A DNA stretch of 28,241 nt from Candidatus Onthoplasma faecigallinarum (lineage in GTDB: Bacteria > Bacillota > Clostridia > Christensenellales > UBA1242). Position numbers and translations under genes: made by a program. Positions 1 to 10,031 of this stretch are shown here, in pieces. The stretch spans positions 1-28,241 of the forward strand of contig DVMB01000020.1 in assembly GCA_018715225.1 (NCBI GenBank). Direction: 5' to 3'. The number at the start of each line of letters is the position of its first letter. Position 1 is the first letter of the stretch. The notes under the pieces were generated by a model, which had not been told where the DNA came from, did no database searches, and saw only the letters and a list, made by a program, of their open reading frames with translations.

Positions 1-2
1 GT

Positions 3-3000
3 GTTGGATATGTGTATTCAAACATTGCAACGGTTGAAATCAAGCAGTGCGTATTCATAGGAGAGATAGATACAATATCATATACTATGACAGAGGGAAC
101 AGTCAGCACGGAAGTAGAGTTTGACAACGCACTTATAAATGTATATAGTGGTGGTGCTGTAGCCTATGCTTCGAATGGTATAAATGATGCTAGCGAATTG
201 ACTATAGATGAAGTGATGGTTACCACAAATATCTTTGTAGGTAGCAGGAATATGGGCACGACTGACGGAACAGATGCTCTATATGCGGGCGGTTTGGTAG
301 GTCAAGGATACAATGTAGATATTATCAATTCCGCTACAACTGGTAGAATTGTACCTATCACTGATGTGTATACAGATTTCACGAACATAAATATCGGTGG
401 TATGATTGGTCAGGCAAATTCAGTAGATGTACTTGCGGCATATTCGCTGACGAGCATCATAACTGATGGAGTTGCAGATGATGTAATTCAAGGTATAGGA
501 GAAGACAAATTCAACGTAGGTGCGCTATTTGGCGATTTGACATTAGACACCAACGAAGCGACAGATTTGTATTACTCTACAGACTATGCTCTGTTCCCAG
601 AAGAGAGCGGACTAGGTACTAATCTAGCGGCCTATACTCTGGCATACACGAATTTGTGGAGAGAGTCTAGTGAAAGTTACTTTAATGAAGAAAACAATTA
701 TTGGACAGAGATAGATACAAACGGAAGTTTACCATTCATAGCCAGCCTAGAATTGCAGTTGGTAAACTATGGAGTGATCAGCAATGCGACCGGAAGTTAT
801 ACCTATTATGTAGGTGGATCAATGCGACCTATAGTGATAGAGGCAATTGATGGAGCTTACACTTTTGAAGATGAATATACCTATTACATACTTTCAAGCA
901 ATGCAAGTCTCACTGGCACTACAGACAATAGAATTGCATTCAATGGCACATTGAATGGTATATTGATGGCAGGAGATGTTACTTACATAGTTGCTGCTAC
1001 TAACTTTGAAGTGGATGGTGGAGATCGTGCTTCTGGACTGATAGCCGTGGTCGCAGAACATTCGGCTATATCTAATTTGCATGTTAGCGTAGATTCTGTA
1101 ACTAACTATTCATTCAGTTCTGGCGTGGGTAGCAACGGCTTTATCACTGGACAAAACAATGGCGTGATATTCAACAGTTCTGTAACTGGTCAGGGCATAA
1201 CATTGTCTGGAAATTCACGTGGTATTTTGGTGGGTAGAAATAATGGGCTGATTTCTTACTCATATTCAAACATTGAAGTAGTGAGAACCGCAGTTCCATA
1301 TCTAGGTGGTATAACATATATTAACCAAGGTAAGATATTGTCTTGTTACTTCACAGGATATATCAACAATACAGATGATACCTCAGGCACAACAACTAGA
1401 ACTGGTATGAGTGCAGGTATTATTGGTAATATATTGACTAGAGACTATGGCTCTGCTGGTAGTTATGTATATAACTGCTATATGGCGGGCGTAATTGAAG
1501 ATATTTCTACAAGCAATAGTTTTGCTAACGGTACGTTCACATCATTAGACTCAGGAAGCAACAACTTTATAGACAGTTTGGCAAACAATGAATCAGGCAA
1601 TATCAGTTATACAGATGAAGATGGTTCAGTAACAGTGGTCACTTGTGTCAGCACGGCAGATTTGATGTCGGCTAATGTCCTTGAGGGCGAATGGCACACA
1701 TCTACCGTTCCTTATGAACTGAATTTGGAGACTGGTACTGTCACTCAATATTACTTTGATTTGCAATCAACTGCTTATGGATACAATTATCTATATCCGT
1801 TCTACGAGATCAATAAAATTGATGCTAATGATCTAACCACCAATATAGACAACAGGCATCAGTTATATACAGGAAGAGGATATACAGACATCAATACGGC
1901 ATATACAGACAAGACACAAGCGAACTATGAAGAAATTCTTTTAGATATCAACAACAATGATTTCTTCAAGATTCCACATCTTGGAGTTTTGAGTGCGGTT
2001 CAGGGAATATCTACAATATATACTTCAACTGAAGGCGGAGTAGATACGATTAGATACACATATCTAAATTATATGCTGATATATGATCTTGACAATAATC
2101 TATCCAATGCATGGACAGCGGTTGGTGTGGCAGGAGGCTTGAATAGTGGATTCTATTCTAGCACCGCACATGAATTCAATGGTCTGTTCATCACAAATAA
2201 ATATTATGATTTCACGGCTTTAAGTATGGACAACGCTTGTACAATCAGCGGTCTACACACTAACGGTTTGTTTACAAACATAAATAGTGCATATTTCGCT
2301 TATCTAAAAATTGGGGATATGTACAATCTCAACAACAGCGGTGCTTTGGGTGTCAATGTGGGCACGAGCAACAATCTTGAAACACAGACAATTACCATAG
2401 CAAATGTGCTGATAAACGGCGAGATTCGTTCGAACACAAACGATTCTACTGAGACATATTTGGGTGGTTTGTTTGGAACAATAAGTGCTGGAACGATAAA
2501 TATTTACAATCTAGACACTACACGCACAGATGTCACGGGAGATACTCTAGCAGGTATCACTCTTGAAGGAAACACAACTGGTACAGTGGCTGGGTTGATA
2601 GCGGGAAGAATGGCTGGCGGTACAATCACATTTATCGAACCTAACAACACGGTTGAAAACAAGATCTACGTACAATTCTCACATGTAAATTATGGTGGCG
2701 GACTGGTTGGCGAAATGTCGACAGGTACGATTACAGGAGTGAACCTAGCAGATGGCAATATGAATTCCACAGTATATGTATTTACCTCACAGGTAGCCAA
2801 CCAAACTGAAGTGAATGATAATATTGGTGGAATAATCGGTAGATCTACAAGTAGCAATGGAGTGAAGACGATCACAAACGTAAATGTAATCATTCCAGAC
2901 GCAATATACACAAACACATTTGGTGGTTTGATAGCAGAAGTTTATCATGATATAACATTTAGCAATTGCGTAATTGACTCGTCTAATGGTATGGAGATAA

Positions 3001-6000
3001 TGACCAGCATTGGAGGAGAAAACAGCTATTTTGGATTGCTAGCTGCTAAACTTGGCGATTCATCTGCCGCTGCAGACAATACTCCAAAATTGACGGTCGA
3101 TGGCTTTGCATTTAGACATATAGATGAGATGAACGATGAAGTGGCGAATCGAATTACAATTACAGCGGTAAGCAACATTGGAGCGTTGTCGAACTACAAC
3201 TATCAAGGGTTTGGTTTGCTCATCGGTCGCCAAAATGCTGATTTTGAATTGACTTTTGATTACAACTACAATTTCGAACCTAGATTTATTGTAAGCAATG
3301 CACATAATGTGGGTGGCTTGATAGGACGATATGATGCAGGATATGTGAGAATCAATAGAGATGACGATATGACTAACCTATATCTTGTAGAGGTCTCTGG
3401 AGCAAATAATGTCGGCGGAGCTATAGGATATGTGTCAGGAAGTATAGCGAACATATTTGAATTTGATTCTACAATGGTAGAGGACTCTGGCGATTACTGG
3501 AACTTCTTGACTGACGGCAATGGCGAAGATTCGGCATTTGCTACAGTTTACAATGCAACTGGGTATAATCTCACGCAAGATTCGTTGGAGAATTGGGGCG
3601 GATTGTTCGGCTATTATTCAGCGGACAAACTGGAACTATATCTTCAAGACGATGAAGCAGAGACCACAGCGTTAGAGAAACAGACGATCACCAACTACAA
3701 CAACGTCTACATTACATACAAAACAGCATCTACTCAATCTACACAGACCATTTACAATGTCGGTGGTGTTGCGGGTAAGGTGGATGCGATTGTCAACGGC
3801 GACGATGCGGACGGCTATTTAAGTGATTTGACCAATTCGGGTAGAATCGCATATACACATGCAGAAAATCTCGAAATTGACGAAACATATGCTGATATGT
3901 ATTTGGGTCTTGACGGCGAAAATGAGATGTTTGCAATAGAAGCCAATACAGAGGTGTCTACAATTCTTACAGTAAATGTCGGTGGCGTTATAGGACTTTT
4001 GACGAATGTAAATTCGGCTACAACCGAGGTAAGAGATCTCACTAATACGGGAGAGATTGAGGGCTATCAAAATGTCGGCGGTATAATCGGTTACGCTAAT
4101 TTGATAAGCATAGAAAACAACATCTACGAGGAAACTACTTCATTGCAAACTGGGCAAGTTTACTTCAGTTATGACGAAGATGCAGCCACATACGAAGCCT
4201 TTATAGCTACAGGCGAAGAAGAGGCAGGAGTATACTACAGCTTGAACAATGATTTGTCTATAAGAGGTAGAGTTGCTGGCGTATTAAATGTCGGCGGTGC
4301 GTTCGGTTATGTGACGGGTACAGTCGACTCCGTTTGGTCATATGCAGACGTGTATGGCAATGCCAATGTAGGTGGCTTGATAGGTGCATTGAACGATGTG
4401 TCTACGACAATCAAAAATAGTGCAGTTATGCCAAATACCACTTCTACAGGTGGCGAAGATAATGAATTGACAATAAAAGGAATCTATTTTGTCAAACGTC
4501 AAGATATAACCGTCAGCGGAAGATTGGATAGATACAACACCTACTTTATGCCAAATAGTGTAGGTGGCTTGGTAGGTATCGCTATCGCTGGTAGAGTTCA
4601 AAACAATGTTGTGTATGACGCATTCATAACCAGTTCGGCTGAAGGAACGACGGCTCCAGGAGCAGGAGAATACGATGGCTCAAGCGTCATCAGCACGAAT
4701 GAAAATAATATGGTAAATATCTCAGTAGCGACAGGTAGTAGCACGGCAGAATATTTCACAAGCGATCAAGTTTATGACTACACCGAACAGGGAGACAGTA
4801 CAGCAAACATCACTACAGAGTACAACGATATAACTACTGGTTTCGGTGGGTTCATTGGTACAGTGTCGGACGACGTTGCCATGAACACTAATCCTAATAA
4901 CGTCAGTGAGATGTATATTGAATCTAATAGTGTAAAAGCGGATATCCAAGCAGGACTTGGAGTAAACGTTGGTACATTCTATGGCTACTATTATACGGAC
5001 AGCATTGGTACAGGCGGAGTAGGTACATCACGATATATCGTTACTCCAACCTTGCTAGGGGATGACGATGCCAATACTATTGATGTAAATGTCAGCGGAG
5101 CATACAATATCGGCGGAGTGGTCGGTATGTTCGAGGCGGGAGCTAACCTTGAATTGTCTTTGTTCGACACCAATGATATACAAGGCTCAGGAAATATCAA
5201 CGTCCAGACAGAAGGCGTAGGAATGTATGTCGGCGGATTGGTAGGAAAACTGATAGGGAATGCGGACACCTTGATTGCGACTAATGATGATATAGTTATC
5301 TCAATCACAACCAATAGTTCGTATTATATCGGTGGCTTGATCGGTAGACTAGAGGGCAACCTAGATGGAGAATCGGACGCCAGCGGAATCCTCATTCCTA
5401 GCGGACAGGATAGCGTTAGCGAATTTGGCGGTTTGGTAGGTATGTTGAAAGTTGAGACGGCTGATGGAGGAACGACAGCAACAGTGCGTGGAGTTCACAA
5501 CTATGCATTTACTGTAAATACTATAGAAAACAGCAACTATTACGACGGACCTACTTCATATAGTTACGACGATAACGATACGTCTAATATCTATTTGATA
5601 GCACAGGCACTATATGTCAACCAAGACACATTCCAAATCTCGCCTACATCAAATACTGCTTACTATTCAGCAACAGCCAATAACCCAACGAATAACAATA
5701 GTACCGGCTGGGCAATAGATTACACTATGTTCAAAGTGATTCAACGTTGTGATCCTAACTCGGGCACCACTTGGGACGCTATCTCTGTAGTATACAATGC
5801 GGAGAATATTACGTACGTTGCCACGGTGGCAAATCAGGGTTTAACTAATACAGCTTTGGCTGGACCTAAATCATTAGATGGTAATGACGCAGTAGTAAAA
5901 AAGACAGTGAATACATCAAATTCAAATTACAATACATATGTATACAAAGATGAATATATCATATACACTATCTACGAAGAGGTAGAGGGACAGGCTAAAC

Positions 6001-8861
6001 TATATTCGCCTATTGGTATTGCGACACCATATTACAATGGAGATGGCGATTATGCTGTTCCTGAAAACGATAACTTTACTTTCTCAGATGCAGTGCAGAT
6101 GATTGGAGCTGTGATCTTTGGACTGGATCCTCCTCAAAATCATTATGAGCTAGATTTAAGTAGTGTTGAGGCTTCACGAGCTTTAACATATCTTGATTAT
6201 GGTGCGAATTATGCTACAGCTCAACCTAACGGTGAAACTTATGGTTTTGTCCCTACAATAGAAGATAGTAGGGGATATGTATATGAAGTTGAGGGCTATT
6301 ACAGGCAAACCCTTCAGGGAGATGATTATGTGTATGACAATAGAGAGTCTACATGGTTTAGTTTCCAATACTTCTATGAGAATGCCACACTTGATGATAT
6401 TGTGATAGATGACAATAATCTTTGGACGGCAGCTAATCTAGAAGGCACAGCTACTGACAGATTGGCGCCAAGTGGCTCAATGTTTGAGGTAAACGGAGTG
6501 AAGACATCCGCTCTAGGTGCAGTCATGGCTGAAGGAGGTTCATCATATCCATGGCTAGAAGCTGCTAGGACTATAGTTAGAGTCGTAGAAATAGGCCTTG
6601 CAGTCGCGACTGGCGGAGCCGCATTATTAGGTACAGCGGTAAAGACGGCGGGCAAAGCGGTGGTAAAATCATTTGCCAAGGGATTTATAAGAGGACTAGG
6701 TAGAGTATTGAAGGCTGTAGGGAAGTTTGCTCTAAGAGCTTTAAAAACTGTGCCAGGACTCGTTTTTGGAGTGTTTGTTGGATTCTTAATGGCTCAATTC
6801 CTTGCTACACAGCAGGCACAGGTAGTGTACTTCTCGACAACCAATCAAACGATTGGATATATGGCAGAGTCATATTCTAGAGAACTAAACTATGAAGACG
6901 ACATCTTAGTGCCGAATACAGATCAAGTAAAGGCGATTGATGAGGTTCAATATGTGTATTATTCCTCTACTCGTCCAGCAGATTATTATCAAAATAGATA
7001 CTATGTCTACTATCTAGAATCTAATGATCGTTATCCAGACTCAACTGACACTGACGTGATGTCAACTATAGTGGCAGATGGAGCAATCACAATCAATACT
7101 GGAGATGAAGATCAAATTGCAGAAGACTTCGAGGGAGCATATCCATGTACTGTAACCATAAATGGTATGACCTATGATTACGCTTATGCTTATGATTATT
7201 ACAAATATCAAAATGGTTCATATTATGTGATCATAGACGCCATGGAACTAGACTATGTCGTTACTCAAAGATTCTTCGACCCAGAAGGATATCAAAGATA
7301 TGGAGATTATACGAAGATCATAAATGGTTACTACTATACACGTGGTAGTTTCTCTGGATTCAATAGTACAGGTAAATCTTACTCTTATTATTATGATTCG
7401 GCTGAGGAGAATCTAGGCAACTTGCTAGAGTATGAAAATGGTGAGTATTCAGTCAATGGCGTGCCATGGGGAAGTTCGGCTATTGGTCTCAGTACGAACG
7501 TTGCAATGGTAGAACCTGATGTAGAGTATTATCTACTAGCAGAAGATTGGTCTACGAATGAAGTTGGCAATGAATTAACAATTTCTATTGAAGTGGGAAA
7601 TGAAGAAACTTCGTATACTTACTACTACGGTTATGGTTATATGAAAGATGCTTATTATACTGCCACTGGAGATAGAACCATCTCGGGAGCAGAGACAAAA
7701 GCGGGTATATTTAGCAATCCTAGCACGACGAGACCTTCAGGCACTGCTGGTATAGACTACATAGTCGCCAACTATAGTTATAGAGACGAAGAGACAGATA
7801 CCACTACTACGACTACGTATTACTATACTTTGACTTCGGTAGTGAATGCAGAAGGCACAGATTATACTGGGGCTATACGCTTGGATGCGCCAGCTTCATC
7901 AGGAGATACATTTACAATCAATCTATATCCAGAAAGTTTCGAGAACCCATATAATGAGAATACACGAGTGGCGAATGTGCAAGACTCTAAATATTACACT
8001 ATCAATAATTCAGGAGCAACGGAAGAAGGATCATTGACCTTTAGCCCAACCTATTACTACTACGAAGGCGGATATTATGCTAAAGAGATTGATACAGAAG
8101 AAGATGCCCCATATATGCAAGTATTTGGCAAAGTTCCTGACACAGCAACATTTAAAATCAGCGAAACTGAGTCTGTCACTATAGATTTGACAAAGTCTGT
8201 TAATGATTCTGTTAATGCTGCTGCATATAATAGATTGAGTACAAAATATGGTGATTCACTTGATCAAATAGTGGAAAACGGATATTTAAAGACTATAACT
8301 ATCTATAATGAAGACGGAGAAAAAACTTTAGTGTCTTATCATGCTCTATTAGATGATCTCGACAGGCATAGTGGTAGAGAGTATGGTGACTATTATACAG
8401 AGGATATCACGGGACTAGGGTTGTCAGATGAAGATATCAGCGAATACACAGTTTCTGCTAACTATGAAATACTTGATGGGAAATTATATTTAGCAAGCAG
8501 TGGTTTGGTCGTTATGGATGGTATTTTACATGAAGTGGATATAGAGATGCCTGAGTCTAGTACAGGAGAGGTGAACTACAACCTAAATAGATATCTCGTC
8601 AATGAAGAAGCACAGATCTACACTAGGTATAAGTATCGAAATACTCAAAATTTCTCTGACGGAACAATCTGGGGAGAGAATTCAGGATACTACTTCTTTA
8701 TAAGTGGTTACACCACGCCTAACTCTGGCACGACCACATTTGTAGAGAGTTGTAGAGTGATACTAGGTGGCGGAGGCACTTTCTACAATGCCGGACTAGA
8801 AGGAGATGGCGAAGCTGTTGGTAGCATCATCATGCTCACAAACGAAAGCGAAGGGGAATGA
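3..8861 (+). CDS. Giant GLUG-repeat surface/secreted protein, 5' end truncated by the window edge
   Basis: The reading frame is open to the left edge (codons from base 3 read V-G-Y-V-Y-S), so the GTG at 12 is probably internal; 2949 residues are visible counting from it. Residues 1 to about 1990 carry roughly two dozen GG(L/I/V)(I/V/F)G motifs spaced about 40-70 residues apart, such as GGLVGQGYN, GGLIGRYDAG and GGVVGMFEAG. This is the pattern of GLUG-repeat adhesin-like proteins, expected to form beta-solenoids. Residues 2181-2266 are unlike the rest: a Gly/Ala-rich hydrophobic stretch (2188-2210), a cationic amphipathic stretch (2211-2246) and a second hydrophobic stretch (2247-2266). The remaining 680 residues are rich in tyrosine (YYY and YYYY runs). 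No LPXTG signal is visible at the C terminus. The signal peptide would lie upstream and is not seen. A surface or secreted adhesin role is inferred from the repeat family; binding partner unknown. A second GLUG protein is encoded at 15580. Confidence 0.85.
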   Translation, partial: VGYVYSNIATVEIKQCVFIGEIDTISYTMTEGTVSTEVEFDNALINVYSGGAVAYASNGINDASELTIDEVMVTTNIFVGSRNMGTTDGTDALYAGGLVGQGYNVDIINSATTGRIVPITDVYTDFTNINIGGMIGQANSVDVLAAYSLTSIITDGVADDVIQGIGEDKFNVGALFGDLTLDTNEATDLYYSTDYALFPEESGLGTNLAAYTLAYTNLWRESSESYFNEENNYWTEIDTNGSLPFIASLELQLVNYGVISNATGSYTYYVGGSMRPIVIEAIDGAYTFEDEYTYYILSSNASLTGTTDNRIAFNGTLNGILMAGDVTYIVAATNFEVDGGDRASGLIAVVAEHSAISNLHVSVDSVTNYSFSSGVGSNGFITGQNNGVIFNSSVTGQGITLSGNSRGILVGRNNGLISYSYSNIEVVRTAVPYLGGITYINQGKILSCYFTGYINNTDDTSGTTTRTGMSAGIIGNILTRDYGSAGSYVYNCYMAGVIEDISTSNSFANGTFTSLDSGSNNFIDSLANNESGNISYTDEDGSVTVVTCVSTADLMSANVLEGEWHTSTVPYELNLETGTVTQYYFDLQSTAYGYNYLYPFYEINKIDANDLTTNIDNRHQLYTGRGYTDINTAYTDKTQANYEEILLDINNNDFFKIPHLGVLSAVQGISTIYTSTEGGVDTIRYTYLNYMLIYDLDNNLSNAWTAVGVAGGLNSGFYSSTAHEFNGLFITNKYYDFTALSMDNACTISGLHTNGLFTNINSAYFAYLKIGDMYNLNNSGALGVNVGTSNNLETQTITIANVLINGEIRSNTNDSTETYLGGLFGTISAGTINIYNLDTTRTDVTGDTLAGITLEGNTTGTVAGLIAGRMAGGTITFIEPNNTVENKIYVQFSHVNYGGGLVGEMSTGTITGVNLADGNMNSTVYVFTSQVANQTEVNDNIGGIIGRSTSSNGVKTITNVNVIIPDAIYTNTFGGLIAEVYHDITFSNCVIDSSNGMEIMTSIGGENSYFGLLAAKLGDSSAAADNTPKLTVDGFAFRHIDEMNDEVANRITITAVSNIGALSNYNYQGFGLLIGRQNADFELTFDYNYNFEPRFIVSNAHNVGGLIGRYDAGYVRINRDDDMTNLYLVEVSGANNVGGAIGYVSGSIANIFEFDSTMVEDSGDYWNFLTDGNGEDSAFATVYNATGYNLTQDSLENWGGLFGYYSADKLELYLQDDEAETTALEKQTITNYNNVYITYKTASTQSTQTIYNVGGVAGKVDAIVNGDDADGYLSDLTNSGRIAYTHAENLEIDETYADMYLGLDGENEMFAIEANTEVSTILTVNVGGVIGLLTNVNSATTEVRDLTNTGEIEGYQNVGGIIGYANLISIENNIYEETTSLQTGQVYFSYDEDAATYEAFIATGEEEAGVYYSLNNDLSIRGRVAGVLNVGGAFGYVTGTVDSVWSYADVYGNANVGGLIGALNDVSTTIKNSAVMPNTTSTGGEDNELTIKGIYFVKRQDITVSGRLDRYNTYFMPNSVGGLVGIAIAGRVQNNVVYDAFITSSAEGTTAPGAGEYDGSSVISTNENNMVNISVATGSSTAEYFTSDQVYDYTEQGDSTANITTEYNDITTGFGGFIGTVSDDVAMNTNPNNVSEMYIESNSVKADIQAGLGVNVGTFYGYYYTDSIGTGGVGTSRYIVTPTLLGDDDANTIDVNVSGAYNIGGVVGMFEAGANLELSLFDTNDIQGSGNINVQTEGVGMYVGGLVGKLIGNADTLIATNDDIVISITTNSSYYIGGLIGRLEGNLDGESDASGILIPSGQDSVSEFGGLVGMLKVETADGGTTATVRGVHNYAFTVNTIENSNYYDGPTSYSYDDNDTSNIYLIAQALYVNQDTFQISPTSNTAYYSATANNPTNNNSTGWAIDYTMFKVIQRCDPNSGTTWDAISVVYNAENITYVATVANQGLTNTALAGPKSLDGNDAVVKKTVNTSNSNYNTYVYKDEYIIYTIYEEVEGQAKLYSPIGIATPYYNGDGDYAVPENDNFTFSDAVQMIGAVIFGLDPPQNHYELDLSSVEASRALTYLDYGANYATAQPNGETYGFVPTIEDSRGYVYEVEGYYRQTLQGDDYVYDNRESTWFSFQYFYENATLDDIVIDDNNLWTAANLEGTATDRLAPSGSMFEVNGVKTSALGAVMAEGGSSYPWLEAARTIVRVVEIGLAVATGGAALLGTAVKTAGKAVVKSFAKGFIRGLGRVLKAVGKFALRALKTVPGLVFGVFVGFLMAQFLATQQAQVVYFSTTNQTIGYMAESYSRELNYEDDILVPNTDQVKAIDEVQYVYYSSTRPADYYQNRYYVYYLESNDRYPDSTDTDVMSTIVADGAITINTGDEDQIAEDFEGAYPCTVTINGMTYDYAYAYDYYKYQNGSYYVIIDAMELDYVVTQRFFDPEGYQRYGDYTKIINGYYYTRGSFSGFNSTGKSYSYYYDSAEENLGNLLEYENGEYSVNGVPWGSSAIGLSTNVAMVEPDVEYYLLAEDWSTNEVGNELTISIEVGNEETSYTYYYGYGYMKDAYYTATGDRTISGAETKAGIFSNPSTTRPSGTAGIDYIVANYSYRDEETDTTTTTTYYYTLTSVVNAEGTDYTGAIRLDAPASSGDTFTINLYPESFENPYNENTRVANVQDSKYYTINNSGATEEGSLTFSPTYYYYEGGYYAKEIDTEEDAPYMQVFGKVPDTATFKISETESVTIDLTKSVNDSVNAAAYNRLSTKYGDSLDQIVENGYLKTITIYNEDGEKTLVSYHALLDDLDRHSGREYGDYYTEDITGLGLSDEDISEYTVSANYEILDGKLYLASSGLVVMDGILHEVDIEMPESSTGEVNYNLNRYLVNEEAQIYTRYKYRNTQNFSDGTIWGENSGYYFFISGYTTPNSGTTTFVESCRVILGGGGTFYNAGLEGDGEAVGSIIMLTNESEGE

Positions 8862-8878
8862 TCCCCTCCGCTTTTTTT
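8847..8878 (+). terminator. Rho-independent terminator of the giant GLUG gene
   Basis: An 11-bp stem (agcgaagggga / tcccctccgct, one mismatch) with loop atga is followed by a run of T. The stem overlaps the TGA stop codon at 8859-8861, so the gene ends inside its own terminator. Confidence 0.85.
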
Positions 8879-8883
8879 GTATG

Positions 8884-8918
8884 AAAAAGCCATGGCTATT
8901 GTTGTGCCATGGCTTTTC
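8884..8918 (-). terminator. Terminator of the minus-strand lipoprotein gene, probably bidirectional
   Basis: A perfect 12-bp stem (aaaagccatggc / gccatggctttt) surrounds a 9-base loop just beyond the stop codon of the minus-strand lipoprotein gene. The A tract on its left becomes a U tract in the minus-strand transcript. The T-rich right flank lets it back up the preceding plus-strand terminator. Confidence 0.85.
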
Positions 8919-8919
8919 T

Positions 8920-9978
8920 TTATTCTTCAACTAGATCTTCACCTAAATGTAAATTATACATTGAACTACTATCAAAATATGTCAATGAATCATAGTTGTT
9001 TTGAAATTCCTCATAATTAGAAGAATTCCAATAAAAGTCTGGTCCAATAAATACAGAAGAATTGTATGATAATGTGGAAACGTTGGCTGTCGACAAGGCG
9101 GGTACAAGTTGAATATTTCTCAATTGACCATTACGTACAATCATAACCATTGTGCTGGTATTATTGCCTCGATCAGGCTTTGTACGTAAATTTACTTCGA
9201 AAGTATTGTTATCTACGCTAAAGTCTAAAAAGTCCATTTCTAAATCATCTGTACCATATACATCAGTAGAAAAATTTTTACGATCAATAAATGCTTGAAG
9301 CAAGCCATCATATGCTTCTACTGTTATGCTGGCTTTTGACTCTACGTGGGCGGACTTTTGGTTGTCTAACTCTTGGATAAAATAAGGGGCTTGGATATAT
9401 TTCCCTTGGTGTAGCATCACAAGGTCATCATATTCGTCGTCAGTCAAAGAATATCTCAGCGTATAGCAGGTGTAGTATGGATCCGCTCCGTTTGTCTCAA
9501 CTCGAGTGGATAGATAGAGGGTATTTGTATCATTATTCTTTATGTATGCGACACTATCGCAGTCTATCTCTTCGTCCTTTATAGCCTGAATGTCATATCC
9601 CTCTCGGCTAAGGAAAGCGTACGGGATCGCTTCATGTGCTTTGGTGATAGGGTATGACCAAGCGTCTCTATAAGAATCTGTAAGATCAGCATAATAATCG
9701 CTGTCCAACACGTCATTTAGGATCTGGCTGTATTCGGTTGTAGGTTCTGGTGTTGGGGTAGGTGTTGGATTTGGGTCAATAGATGGGTTGTTGTTACACG
9801 CAGTCAATGCGCCCGCTCCAACGATGACAGATGTTGCCAAAGCGATAGCGGCAATTCTTTTCTTGATCTTTGGCTTGCTGAATAGCAATTTCATTCTGTT
9901 GCAAGCTCTTGCGATTAAGTTTGGTTTGTTTGTTTTAGTCTCTTCTTCCTTTGTGATCGTTTGCTTAAGTTCTTCCAT
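8920..9978 (-). CDS. Lipoprotein with long N-terminal extension and Pro/Thr linker, function unknown
   Basis: The protein has 352 residues from an ATG at 9978, preceded by gaggag 6 bases upstream. An in-frame start 17 codons further up has no ribosome binding site. Residues 1-40 are hydrophilic and end in a basic patch (KPKIKKR). A hydrophobic segment and the lipobox L-T-A-C follow, with Cys61 as the probable lipidated residue, so the n-region is far longer than the usual 5-20 residues. A low-complexity PNPTPTPTPEP linker (about 69-80) leads to a soluble domain of about 270 residues that I do not recognise. It probably sits on the outer face of the membrane, tethered by the linker. Its convergent neighbour is the giant GLUG gene. 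Regulation is suggested by a consensus promoter and a palindrome in the 5' leader. An alternative start at Met29 would give a normal signal peptide but lacks a ribosome binding site. Confidence 0.75.
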   Translation of the reverse strand: MEELKQTITKEEETKTNKPNLIARACNRMKLLFSKPKIKKRIAAIALATSVIVGAGALTACNNNPSIDPNPTPTPTPEPTTEYSQILNDVLDSDYYADLTDSYRDAWSYPITKAHEAIPYAFLSREGYDIQAIKDEEIDCDSVAYIKNNDTNTLYLSTRVETNGADPYYTCYTLRYSLTDDEYDDLVMLHQGKYIQAPYFIQELDNQKSAHVESKASITVEAYDGLLQAFIDRKNFSTDVYGTDDLEMDFLDFSVDNNTFEVNLRTKPDRGNNTSTMVMIVRNGQLRNIQLVPALSTANVSTLSYNSSVFIGPDFYWNSSNYEEFQNNYDSLTYFDSSSMYNLHLGEDLVEE

Positions 9979-9993
9979 AATCTTCTCCTCAAA

Positions 9994-10019
9994 TTTTATC
10001 TTACTATAACAAGATAAAA
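9994..10019 (-). promoter_or_regulatory. Palindrome in the leader of the lipoprotein gene (operator or 5' mRNA hairpin)
   Basis: A perfect 9-bp inverted repeat (ttttatctt, 8-base spacer, aagataaaa) lies between the -10 box and the ribosome binding site of the lipoprotein gene. It begins about 6 bases after the predicted transcription start. The position suits a repressor operator or an mRNA-stabilising 5' hairpin. No regulator can be named. Confidence 0.5.
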
Positions 10020-10031
10020 CTTCTTCCAAAA

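Noticed and set aside
2690..5314. Minus-strand open frames of 60-110 codons opposite the giant GLUG gene
   Set aside because: They are shadows of the coding strand, with no ribosome binding sites and compositions mirroring the repeat protein.
3720..5450. Recurring short words such as ggtggcttgataggt, which might suggest a CRISPR or satellite array
   Set aside because: They are in frame, irregularly spaced and encode the GG(L/V)(I/V)G protein motifs of the GLUG repeats; there are no uniform repeats with spacers.
8700..8861. Sortase LPXTG anchor at the end of the giant GLUG protein
   Set aside because: No LPXTG-like motif followed by a hydrophobic segment and basic tail is present; the end is SIIMLTNESEGE.
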